From JAVXNW01 sp036645575 (GTDB lineage: Bacteria > Bacillota > Clostridia > Christensenellales > Aristaeellaceae), in contig JAVXNW010000078.1 of NCBI GenBank assembly GCA_036645575.1, positions 1 through 11,995 on the forward strand: 11,995 nucleotides of DNA, given 5' to 3'. Numbering within the stretch: the first letter of the stretch is position 1; each line of letters starts with the position of its first letter. The translations under genes and the position numbers were made by a program. Positions 5,265 through 11,834 of this stretch are shown piece by piece. A model generated the notes under the pieces. The model did not search any database. It had not been told where the DNA came from and saw nothing but the letters and a program-made list of their open reading frames with translations.

Positions 5265-7121
5265 ATGATCGGACGCGCTATTTTCAACAAGACCCCGCTG
5301 CCGCCGAACCGTCTGGCTCCGCTGCCGCTGGGCGCGGTGCAACCGGGCGGATGGCTGGCGGAGCAGATTGCGCTGGAGGTTGCGGCGGTCAAGGGATCGC
5401 GCGCAAGCCTTAGCGCGCGCAGCTGCTGGCTGGGCGGAAGCGACGGCGACTATGAAAGCGGCGCGGAGGCGCTGGCCGCGCTGACGCTTTTGGCGTTTGT
5501 GTCGGGCGACGAGACGCTCAAGGAGCTGGTCACGACCGCGGTCGAGTGGTCGATTGAAAGCCAGATGGCCAGCGGCGATTTCGGCCCCAAAGGCGAGAGC
5601 GACTGGTGGCCGAAGATGCTGATGCTGCGGGTGATGCGGCTGTACTTTACCGCGACGGGCGACAAGCGCGCGCTCAAGCTGATGGAACGCTTTTTCCGCT
5701 TTGAGCTGGTGGCGCTGGAGACCTGCCCGCTTGCCGATAAGGCGTGCGCGCGCGCGGGTGAAAACATCTTCTCGGCGCTGTGGCTGTACAACCTGACCGA
5801 GCAGAAGCACTTGATCAAGCTGTGCGAATTGCTCAAAGCCCAGTCGCTTGACTGGACGGACGAGTTTCACATCTTCCCGCACATCCGCCCGACCGCCAAG
5901 CAGCGTCCGTTTAGCGCGCTGCGCGAGGGCATGGCGCGCGAGGGCGACACCCTGTGCGGCATCGACCAAAAGGTGAATGGGCGCGAGTACCACCTGACCG
6001 AGGCGACCAACATCGCCTTTGGGCTTCGCACGCCGGGCGTGGTCAACCTGTTCAAGAGCGGCTTCAAGGAAGTGGGCGCGTTCCGGGTGGGCTGGAACAA
6101 GCTGATGAAGCAGCACGGCGTGGCGCTGTCGATGTACACGGGCGATCACCACTTGGCGGGCGCGGACCCGGTGCAGGGCGTCGACCTGAGCGCGGTGAGC
6201 GAGATGATCAACACGCTTTCGACGCTGATCGGGACGGGCGACGAATTTGGCCAGCAGATGCCCGACACCATGGAGAAGCTGGCGTTTAACGCGCTGCCGG
6301 CCGCCTTCAACGCCGATATGACCCGGCGTCAGGCGATCGAGCAGGTGAACCAAGTGCCCGCGCGCGGCATGCCGCACAGCTGGTACAACGCCAAGGAGGA
6401 CGCGGCGGCCTACGAGGCGCGCCCGGTGGGTCTGGCGGATCAGGGCTTTGCGGCGTTTGCGGCGAGCCTGTGGTACGCCACGAGCGACGACGGGCTGGCG
6501 GCGGTGAGCTACGCGCCGTGCACGGTCGGGTTTATCGCGGGCGGCGAGCGGGTGCGCATCAAGGTGGAGACCACCTACCCCTTCGAAGAGAAGATCACCA
6601 TCAAGGTAGAGACCCGCGCGCAGGCCGAGTTCCCGATCTACCTGCGCATTCCCGAATGGGCGGGGCAGATCATCGTGAAGCTGCCGGACGGGGAGCTCAT
6701 GCAGATGCAGGGCGGCGAGACCGCGTGCGTCAGGCGCAAGTGGCTGGGCGAGGCGGTCATTGAGATGGAACTGCCGATGCAGCCCCGGTTGACCCGCTGG
6801 TTCCACCGCTCGGGCGCGGTCGAACTGGGGCCGCTGCTCATGTGCCTGCGCGTCAAGGGAAAGCAGGCGTGGAACTGGGCGCTGTGCGGGGAAGAGCCGA
6901 TGAAGGTGGTCATGGAGCCGCGCGGCGAGGGCGCGTTTAAGCAGGGTGGCGACACGCTGCACGTGCTGGTCAAGGCGGCGCGCGCCATCGACTGGAAGAT
7001 GGAGGGCGCGGACTGCGCGACGCCCCCGATCGCGCCGGAGGTCGGCGATCAGGAACAGATCCTCGAACTCATGCCCTTTGGCGCGACGGACGCGCGCATC
7101 ACGCAATTTCCGATCATCTGA
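5265..7121 (+). CDS. GH127/DUF1680-like protein with replaced active-site residues
   Basis: This 618-residue protein has the layout of GH127 beta-L-arabinofuranosidases: an N-terminal GAVQPGGWL, an (alpha/alpha)6 barrel and C-terminal beta domains (about 410-618). Family landmarks are GGSDGDYESG (57-66), FGPKGESDWWPKM (106-118), LTEATNIAFGLR (244-255), FNALPAAF (341-348) and LAAVSYAPC (411-419). No signal peptide is seen, so it is probably cytoplasmic. In characterised members a Glu acid/base, a Glu-x-Cys pair and a Cys-Cys pair hold zinc and perform catalysis. Here, by my alignment, GDE becomes GDHH (293-296), E-L-C becomes D-L-S (307-309) and the CC motif becomes PVGLAD (387-392). It may be an inactive relative or use different chemistry. 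The ribosome binding site AGGAG (5251-5255) lies 9 bases before ATG 5265. The gene is 19 bases from the methyltransferase stop. Confidence 0.85.
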   Translation: MIGRAIFNKTPLPPNRLAPLPLGAVQPGGWLAEQIALEVAAVKGSRASLSARSCWLGGSDGDYESGAEALAALTLLAFVSGDETLKELVTTAVEWSIESQMASGDFGPKGESDWWPKMLMLRVMRLYFTATGDKRALKLMERFFRFELVALETCPLADKACARAGENIFSALWLYNLTEQKHLIKLCELLKAQSLDWTDEFHIFPHIRPTAKQRPFSALREGMAREGDTLCGIDQKVNGREYHLTEATNIAFGLRTPGVVNLFKSGFKEVGAFRVGWNKLMKQHGVALSMYTGDHHLAGADPVQGVDLSAVSEMINTLSTLIGTGDEFGQQMPDTMEKLAFNALPAAFNADMTRRQAIEQVNQVPARGMPHSWYNAKEDAAAYEARPVGLADQGFAAFAASLWYATSDDGLAAVSYAPCTVGFIAGGERVRIKVETTYPFEEKITIKVETRAQAEFPIYLRIPEWAGQIIVKLPDGELMQMQGGETACVRRKWLGEAVIEMELPMQPRLTRWFHRSGAVELGPLLMCLRVKGKQAWNWALCGEEPMKVVMEPRGEGAFKQGGDTLHVLVKAARAIDWKMEGADCATPPIAPEVGDQEQILELMPFGATDARITQFPII

Positions 7122-7128
7122 TTTTTTT

Positions 7129-7150
7129 CGAGCGCCCATGGTGGCGCTCG
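7129..7150. other. Intergenic hairpin between GH127-like and MATE genes
   Basis: cgagcgcc (7129-7136) and ggcgctcg (7143-7150) form a perfect 8-bp stem with a 6-base loop, just after the GH127-like stop. The T run (7122-7128) lies before the stem, not after it, so this is not a standard plus-strand terminator. A 3'-end stabiliser or RNA processing site is possible. Confidence 0.5.
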
Positions 7151-7212
7151 GAACCGAAATAGACGTCCGATTCGTGTCCGGCACGCCCGGGACAAGGACG
7201 AAGGAGCAAATT

Positions 7213-8613
7213 ATGCTGGACAGACGCCTCTTTCATTGGGAGAAGAACTTTACGCGCACGGTTTTGCGGCTCGCGGTGCCCATTGTGGTGCAGAGCCTGA
7301 TGATCGCGCTCATGCACATCGTAGACAACCTCATGATCGGCCAGTTGGGTGAATACCAACTGGCCGGTGTTACGCAGGCCAACCGCATCACCTTCCTCTT
7401 GCAGGTGACGATGTTCGGCGTGGTCAGCGGCGCGTCGATATTCACCGCGCAATATTGGGGCAAGCGCGACTTGGCGGGCATTCACCGCACGCTCGGCCTT
7501 GGCATGATCACCGGCCTTGGCGTCGCGGCGCTGTTTGCGATCCCGTCGATCCTGTGCCCCGAAGTGCTGATTCGGCTGCTGATTCACGAGGAACACGCCA
7601 TGGAAGCGGGGGCCGCGTACCTGCGCGTCGTCGGGTTTGCGTATCTGGTGCAGGCGCTCAGCACGGTGCAGGCGGCGGTGCTCAAATCGACCGAGCAGGT
7701 GAAACTGCCGATGGCCGGCTCGATCCTCGCGATCGTGGCCAATACGCTGCTCAACTACATGCTGATCTTTGGCAAATGGGGCGCGCCCAGGCTGGGCGTG
7801 ACCGGCGGCGCGATCGCGACGCTGATTGGAAGCTGCCTGGAGCTTGCGCTCTTGCTCTTTGTCGGCTACCGCTACAACCTGCCCAACGCGGCGCGCCTCA
7901 AGGCGTTTGCCTTTACCCGCCTCGAGGCCAAGCGGTATTTTAGGGTGGTGTTGCCCACCATGCTCAACGAGGGCTTCTGGTCGCTGGGCATGGTGGTCTA
8001 TTCGGGCGCTTACGGGCTGATGGGCGCGAGCACGGTCGCGGCGGTCAGCATCTACAACAGCGTCGAACAGCTCTCCTCGGTGGTGCTGCGGGGCGCTACG
8101 CACGCCTGCGCGGTCATGATCGGCATGGCGATTGGCGCGGGGCGCGAGCAGGAGGCCAGCCTGACGGCCAAGCGGATGCTCTTGGGCAGCTCGCTTGCGG
8201 GGCTTGTTGGCGGACTGTTTGTGATGGGGATCAGCGGGTTTGTGGTGAGCTGGTTTAACGTGTCGGTTGAGACCGCGCGCAGCGCGCACACGCTGATTAA
8301 CACCTACGCGTGCTTTCTGTGGCTGCAGGCGCTGGCCTCGTTGCTCATCGTCGGGATTTTGCGCGCGGGCGGCGACGTCAAGTACGCCATGGTAACGGAC
8401 ATTGCGCCGGTGTGGCTGGTGGGCATACCGCTGGTGTTTATCTTTGGGCCGGGCATGGGCTGGTCGATACAGCACGTCTACCTGCTGACCCGCATCGAGG
8501 AACTGGTCAAATCGGTGATTGCGTTTGGGCGAATGCGCTCGGGCAAGTGGATACACAACCTGATCGCGCACGAAGCGCCGCAGGACGCGGGGAAAAGTTC
8601 CTGTAAAGTCTGA
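7213..8613 (+). CDS. MATE family efflux transporter
   Basis: This is a 466-residue inner-membrane antiporter of the multidrug and toxic compound extrusion superfamily, normal length, with about twelve helices in two bundles. Typical features are VPIVVQSLM in helix 1, VDNLMIGQLGEYQLAGVTQA after it (residues 37-56), QYWGKRD, and NTLLNYMLIFGKWGAPRLGV (residues 178-197) followed by TGGAIAT. Substrates cannot be inferred. The start is ATG 7213 with AAGGAG (7201-7206) 6 bases upstream. The frame stays open back to 6946, but that part lies inside the GH127-like gene and has no ribosome binding site. It is 91 bases after the GH127-like gene and may share its transcript. No terminator is visible after its stop; the tRNA promoter begins 9 bases later, so readthrough into the tRNA cluster is likely. 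Confidence 0.95.
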   Translation: MLDRRLFHWEKNFTRTVLRLAVPIVVQSLMIALMHIVDNLMIGQLGEYQLAGVTQANRITFLLQVTMFGVVSGASIFTAQYWGKRDLAGIHRTLGLGMITGLGVAALFAIPSILCPEVLIRLLIHEEHAMEAGAAYLRVVGFAYLVQALSTVQAAVLKSTEQVKLPMAGSILAIVANTLLNYMLIFGKWGAPRLGVTGGAIATLIGSCLELALLLFVGYRYNLPNAARLKAFAFTRLEAKRYFRVVLPTMLNEGFWSLGMVVYSGAYGLMGASTVAAVSIYNSVEQLSSVVLRGATHACAVMIGMAIGAGREQEASLTAKRMLLGSSLAGLVGGLFVMGISGFVVSWFNVSVETARSAHTLINTYACFLWLQALASLLIVGILRAGGDVKYAMVTDIAPVWLVGIPLVFIFGPGMGWSIQHVYLLTRIEELVKSVIAFGRMRSGKWIHNLIAHEAPQDAGKSSCKV

Positions 8614-8621
8614 AAAACACC

Positions 8622-8650
8622 TTGACGAATGGGGGAAGAATTGGTATAAT
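8622..8650 (+). promoter_or_regulatory. Strong promoter of the tRNA cluster
   Basis: TTGACG (8622-8627), a 17-base spacer and TATAAT (8645-8650), one base short of consensus. It lies 26 bases before the first tRNA, as expected for a stable-RNA operon. Confidence 0.88.
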
Positions 8651-8675
8651 CATTCCTGTCGCTTGCCGATCCTGA

Positions 8676-8752
8676 CGGGGTGTAGCGCAGCTCGGTAGCG
8701 CACGTGCTTTGGGAGCATGGGGTCGCAGGTTCGAATCCTGTCACCCCGACCA
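8676..8752 (+). tRNA. tRNA-Pro (anticodon TGG)
   Basis: Full 77-nt cloverleaf. The acceptor CGGGGTG pairs with CACCCCG, A73 follows and CCA is encoded. The anticodon stem CGTGC/GCATG holds loop TTTGGGA with anticodon TGG (8710-8712). The T arm contains GGTTCGAATCC. It is the first tRNA after the promoter. Confidence 0.97.
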
Positions 8753-8776
8753 GTTTCCTCATTGCAGCGACGGTAT

Positions 8777-8851
8777 GACCTCTTGGTCAAGCGGTTAAGA
8801 CACCGCCCTTTCACGGCGGCTACAGGGGTTCGAATCCCCTAGAGGTCACCA
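8777..8851 (+). tRNA. tRNA-Glu (anticodon TTC)
   Basis: 75-nt cloverleaf. The acceptor GACCTCT pairs with AGAGGTC, A73 follows and CCA is encoded. The anticodon stem CCGCC/GGCGG holds loop CTTTCAC with anticodon TTC. The T arm contains GGTTCGAATCC. Confidence 0.97.
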
Positions 8852-8911
8852 ATTATGGCGCATCGGCTATGCACGGTCGGTGCGCCAATCCCCCTTTTCC
8901 AGGGAAGCTGC

Positions 8912-8988
8912 GGGCCTTTAGCTCAGTTGGTCAGAGCGGTCGGCTCATAACCGATTGGTCCGGGGTTCAAGTCCCTGAAGGCCCACCA
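8912..8988 (+). tRNA. tRNA with CAT anticodon (elongator Met likely, Ile2 possible)
   Basis: 77-nt cloverleaf. The acceptor GGGCCTT pairs with AAGGCCC, A73 follows and CCA is encoded. The anticodon stem TCGGC/ACCGA closes loop CTCATAA. The fully paired first acceptor base pair and the absence of three G-C pairs at the anticodon stem argue against the initiator. CAT tRNAs read Met, or Ile when TilS converts C34 to lysidine, and primary sequence alone does not settle which. Confidence 0.9.
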
Positions 8989-8991
8989 TTT

Positions 8992-9068
8992 GGTCCGGTA
9001 GTTCAGTTGGTTAGAATGCCAGCCTGTCACGCTGGAGGTCGAGGGTTCGAGCCCCTTCCGGATCGCCA
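8992..9068 (+). tRNA. tRNA-Asp (anticodon GTC)
   Basis: 77-nt cloverleaf. The acceptor GGTCCGG pairs with CCGGATC with one G-U pair. The discriminator is G73, as expected for Asp, and CCA is encoded. The anticodon loop CTGTCAC carries GTC. It starts only three bases after the preceding tRNA and is followed at once by the terminator. Confidence 0.97.
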
Positions 9069-9069
9069 A

Positions 9070-9102
9070 GCGCCGTGAACGAAAGTTCACGGCGCATTTT
9101 TT
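9070..9102 (+). terminator. Intrinsic terminator of the tRNA cluster
   Basis: GCGCCGTGAAC (9070-9080) and GTTCACGGCGC (9085-9095) form a perfect 11-bp stem closed by a GAAA tetraloop. It is followed by A and six Ts (9097-9102). It ends the tRNA transcript one base after the CCA end of tRNA-Asp. Confidence 0.97.
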
Positions 9103-9104
9103 AG

Positions 9105-9141
9105 CCCCCTTTCCCCGCCAGCGCATGGCGTGGGGAAGGGG
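9105..9141 (-). other. Hairpin downstream of pyrH in the convergent gap
   Basis: On the minus strand, ccccttcccc pairs with ggggaaagggg (one bulged A), with an inner GCC/GGC, 34 bases past the pyrH stop. No T run follows on either strand. It probably marks the pyrH 3' end or blocks exonucleases, together with the neighbouring tRNA terminator stem. Confidence 0.5.
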
Positions 9142-9174
9142 TTCAAAAATGCGCGGGAGAATGTGCGCGCCTGC

Positions 9175-9888
9175 CTACGCGTGCACGGTGGAGCCGATCA
9201 TCTCGCCTTGGGCGACCTTGAGCACGTTTTCCAAGTTCGCCATCGAGAATACGCGGATGGTCTTGACGCCGCGCTCCATGCACAGTTGGAACGCGGAAGT
9301 GTCCATGACGTTTAGGCCGCGCGCAATGCACTGCGCGTAGGTGAGGTCCTTCAAAAGCCGCGCGTTCGGGTTTTTGCGCGGGTCGTCGTCGTACACGCCA
9401 TCGACCGTGGTGCCCTTGAACACCGCGTCGCACTTGAGCTCCGCCGCCCGCAGCGCCGCGCCCGTGTCGGTGGTGAAAAACGGGTTGCCGGTTCCGCCCG
9501 ACAAGAGCGCGACACGCCCGCTGGAAAGGCACGCGTCGGCCGCGCGCGCGGTGTACAGCTGGGTGAAGCGGTTCATCTCCTGCGCCGAGAACACGTCGCA
9601 GGGCGTGCCTGCGGCGTTGAGCGCGTCCTCGAGGCACAGCGCGTTCATGACGGTCGCCAGCATGCCCATCTGGTCGGCGTTGACCGGGTTCATGCGCTCG
9701 GAAAACCGGCCGCGCCAGATATTGCCGCCGCCCAGCACCACGCCCACCTGAACGCCCAAGTCGCGCAGCCGCGTGATCATGTCCGCGCAGGCGGCGACGC
9801 GCGCCGGGTCGTAGCAGCCGCCCGCGCGGTCAATGGGGGCAAGCGCCTCGCCCGACAGCTTCAAGATGATTCGTCCGTATTGCGCCAT
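9175..9888 (-). CDS. pyrH: UMP kinase
   Basis: This cytoplasmic hexameric kinase converts UMP plus ATP to UDP in pyrimidine nucleotide synthesis. It has 237 residues, the usual length for the bacterial family within the amino acid kinase fold. Motifs are KLSGEAL (10-16), GGGNIWRG (53-60), DQMGMLAT (72-79), GGTGNPFFTTDTGAALRA (131-148) and KGTTVDGVYDDDP (158-170). The start is ATG 9888 with GGGAGG upstream at about 9-bp spacing. Bacterial pyrH usually follows rpsB and tsf and precedes frr. Here rpsB and tsf are upstream, but a strong terminator separates tsf from pyrH, and the next genes downstream are convergent tRNAs, so frr is not in its usual place. Known family members are regulated by UTP and GTP. 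Confidence 0.98.
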   Translation of the reverse strand: MAQYGRIILKLSGEALAPIDRAGGCYDPARVAACADMITRLRDLGVQVGVVLGGGNIWRGRFSERMNPVNADQMGMLATVMNALCLEDALNAAGTPCDVFSAQEMNRFTQLYTARAADACLSSGRVALLSGGTGNPFFTTDTGAALRAAELKCDAVFKGTTVDGVYDDDPRKNPNARLLKDLTYAQCIARGLNVMDTSAFQLCMERGVKTIRVFSMANLENVLKVAQGEMIGSTVHA

Positions 9889-9917
9889 GGAAATGATCCT
9901 CCCTTATCTCGCCTCGC

Positions 9918-9953
9918 AAAAAAAGGGAACACGCGTTTGCGCATTCCCCTTTT
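9918..9953 (-). terminator. Intrinsic terminator between tsf and pyrH
   Basis: On the minus strand, AAAAGGGGAA (9953-9944, with one bulged G) pairs with TTCCCTTTT. The stem continues as TGCGC/GCGTG to a 4-base loop. The stem runs into seven Ts (9924-9918). It begins 11 bases past the tsf stop, and only 29 bases separate it from the pyrH start. Confidence 0.85.
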
Positions 9954-9963
9954 AACTGGCTAA

Positions 9964-10890
9964 TTACTTTTGCATCGAGGCGGTCTGCTCGGCCACTTCC
10001 GCCGCCAGATCGTTCACGCGCTTCTCCAAACCATCGCCCACCTTGTAGCGGGTGAAGCCGACGATTTCAAGGCCCTTGGCCTTCTTGTCGATCATCTGGC
10101 CAACCGTCGTGTCGGGGTCCTTGACGAACAGCTGCTCAACCAAGCAGACGTCCTTGTAGAACTTGACGATGCGGCCTTCGACCATCTTCTCGATGATCTT
10201 CTCGGGCTTGCCCTCGTTGCGCGCCTGCGCGATCAGGATTTCCTTCTCGTGCTCGAGCATCGCGGGATCGACCTGATCGCGCGTTACGCACTCGGGCGCG
10301 ACGGGCGACGCGGCGGCAATCTGCAGCGCGACGTCGTGAATGACTTCTTTGGTGATCTCGCTTGCTTCTACGCCCTTGGCCTCGACCAGCACGCCCACCT
10401 GACCGCCCATGTGGATGTAGCTGTCCACAATGCCGCCGTCGACCGCGTAGCGGGCAAAGCGGCGAATGTCGATCTTCTCGCCGATCTTGGCGACCTTGGT
10501 GTTAATGAGATCCGAGACGGTCATCGTCTCGTCGTTAAAGAGCTTCTGCGCGAGCAGCGCCTCGACGTTTTCGGGATCGCCCTTGACGATCTGATGCGCG
10601 ATGACGCCGGCCAAGTCCTTAAACTCGTCGGTCTTGGCGACAAAGTCGGTCTCGCAGTTGATCTCGACCAACGCGCCGACGCCGCACTTCGTGCACAGGT
10701 AGCTGCTCACCAAGCCCTCGGCCGCAATGCGGCTCTGCTTCTTGGCGGCGGCGGCCAGACCCTTTTCGCGCAGGAAGTCGATCGCCTTTTCCATATCGCC
10801 CTCAACTTCTTTGAGGGCCTTTTTGCAGTCCATCATGCCCGCGCCGGTGATGCCGCGGAGCTCCATGACAATTTTTGCGCTGATATCCAT
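9964..10890 (-). CDS. tsf: Translation elongation factor Ts
   Basis: EF-Ts is the nucleotide exchange factor that recycles EF-Tu-GDP in the cytoplasm. The protein is 308 residues. The N-terminal UBA-like part has MDCKKALKEVEGDMEKAIDFLREKG as a continuous landmark (from residue 20), and the core carries INCETDFVAK, the EF-Tu contact region. The start is ATG 10890 with AGGAGG (10904-10899) 8 bases upstream. The frame is open for another 35 codons upstream, but those overlap the end of rpsB and spell a non-conserved basic stretch, so they are excluded. A CTKC motif precedes the conserved VGALVEINCETDF region, a minor lineage feature. It lies 37 bases after rpsB, with which it is probably cotranscribed. 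Confidence 0.98.
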   Translation of the reverse strand: MDISAKIVMELRGITGAGMMDCKKALKEVEGDMEKAIDFLREKGLAAAAKKQSRIAAEGLVSSYLCTKCGVGALVEINCETDFVAKTDEFKDLAGVIAHQIVKGDPENVEALLAQKLFNDETMTVSDLINTKVAKIGEKIDIRRFARYAVDGGIVDSYIHMGGQVGVLVEAKGVEASEITKEVIHDVALQIAAASPVAPECVTRDQVDPAMLEHEKEILIAQARNEGKPEKIIEKMVEGRIVKFYKDVCLVEQLFVKDPDTTVGQMIDKKAKGLEIVGFTRYKVGDGLEKRVNDLAAEVAEQTASMQK

Positions 10891-10927
10891 AATGAAGTCC
10901 TCCTGATGAAGATGTATTGACCCTATT

Positions 10928-11680
10928 TTATTCGGCGACGGCAACGGCGGCTGCGGGCGCTTCGGCGACCACGCCTTCCGGCGCTTCTTCGCCATCTTCG
11001 CCCTGATGCCCCTCGAGCACGGCGTCGGCCATCTTGCCGGCGATCAGCTTGACCGCGCGGATGGCGTCGTCGTTGCCGGGGATGACGTAGTCAATTTCGT
11101 CGGGATCGCAGTTGGTGTCCACGATGGCCACGATCGGAATGCCCAGAATGCGGGCCTCAGCCACGGCGATGCGCTCCTTGCGGGGATCGACGATGAACAG
11201 CGCGCCGGGCAATTTCTTCATTTCACGAATGCCGCCCAAGTTCTTCTCGAGCTTTTCGCGCTCTGCGCACAGCTTGATGACTTCCTTCTTGGGAAGCACT
11301 TCGAACGAGCCGTTCTGCTCCATGGCGTCGATCGTGTTCAGGCGGTCGATGCGGGTGCGGATCGTGCGGAAGTTGGTGAGCGTGCCGCCCAGCCAACGGT
11401 TATTGACAAAGAACATGTTGCAGCGCTTGGACTCGGACTCGACCGATTCCTGCGCCTGCTTCTTGGTTCCGACAAACAGGATGGACTTGTTCTCAAGGGC
11501 GATGTCGCGGATGAACAGGTACGCTTCGTCGATCTTGCGAACCGTCTTCTGCAGGTCGATGATGTAGATGCCATTGCGCTCGGTGAAGATGTACTGCGCC
11601 ATCTTGGGGTTCCAACGACGGGTCTGATGTCCAAAGTGGACGCCGGCCTCCAGGAGCTGCTTCATAGAAATAACGGCCAT
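10928..11680 (-). CDS. rpsB: 30S ribosomal protein S2
   Basis: S2 is a component of the small ribosomal subunit. The protein is 250 residues, typical of the family. Conserved features are MKQLLEAGVHFGHQTRRWNPKM from residue 6, the ERNGIYIIDLQKT stretch, FVNNRWLGGTLTNF, FIVDPRKE and the GIPIVAIVDTNCDPDEIDYVIPGNDDA region near the C-terminal third. The last 30 residues form an acidic, Ala/Val-rich tail (GEDGEEAPEG and on). The start is ATG 11680, with AGGAGGG about 9 bases upstream. It is the first gene of the rpsB-tsf unit, with a promoter near 11785-11814 and a structured leader. In other bacteria S2 can repress its own operon through the leader, which is not proven here. Confidence 0.98.
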   Translation of the reverse strand: MAVISMKQLLEAGVHFGHQTRRWNPKMAQYIFTERNGIYIIDLQKTVRKIDEAYLFIRDIALENKSILFVGTKKQAQESVESESKRCNMFFVNNRWLGGTLTNFRTIRTRIDRLNTIDAMEQNGSFEVLPKKEVIKLCAEREKLEKNLGGIREMKKLPGALFIVDPRKERIAVAEARILGIPIVAIVDTNCDPDEIDYVIPGNDDAIRAVKLIAGKMADAVLEGHQGEDGEEAPEGVVAEAPAAAVAVAE

Positions 11681-11723
11681 GATAAAATACCCTCCTCGTT
11701 TTTTCCACCTTCCGCGTCACCCC

Positions 11724-11757
11724 CGCAGGAAACCCGCCATGCGGGCAACAACCTGCG
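11724..11757 (-). promoter_or_regulatory. Two-tier hairpin in the rpsB leader
   Basis: On the minus strand, CGCAGG (11757-11752) pairs with CCTGCG (11729-11724). Inside it, CCCGC (11745-11741) pairs with GCGGG (11737-11733), with an ATG loop and an asymmetric internal loop TTGTTG/TTT. It lies about 44 bases before the rpsB start and within its 5' UTR. An autoregulatory S2-binding site or an mRNA stabiliser are both possible. Confidence 0.5.
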
Positions 11758-11784
11758 AATCGGCAGAAGTGCGTTTTCCCATAT

Positions 11785-11814
11785 AGTTTACCACAAACCA
11801 CGCCCGTTCAACAA
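11785..11814 (-). promoter_or_regulatory. Probable rpsB-tsf promoter with extended -10
   Basis: TTGTTG (11814-11809), an 18-base spacer and TAAACT (11790-11785) lie on the minus strand. TGG directly before the -10 gives an extended -10 element. The start would be near 11778, so the leader is about 98 bases. The boxes are weaker than at the tRNA promoter. Confidence 0.5.
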
Positions 11815-11834
11815 CGCAAATGGGTTAAATTTTT

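Noticed and set aside
6946..7212. N-terminal extension of the MATE protein
   Set aside because: It lies within the GH127-like gene in another frame, is Arg/Ser/Thr-rich and has no ribosome binding site. AAGGAG precedes ATG 7213.
8856..8887. 7-bp inverted repeat TGGCGCA/TGCGCCA between tRNA-Glu and the CAT tRNA
   Set aside because: It has an 18-base loop and no T run, so it is not a credible terminator. It may be chance or a processing element, not enough for a feature.
8869..9126. Short open frames on both strands over the tRNA genes
   Set aside because: They are fully covered by tRNA sequence and have no ribosome binding sites; this is a common false gene call over tRNA clusters.
10891..10995. 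35-residue N-terminal extension of EF-Ts
   Set aside because: It overlaps the 3' end of rpsB, lacks a ribosome binding site and is not seen in the family. ATG 10890 has AGGAGG at ideal spacing.
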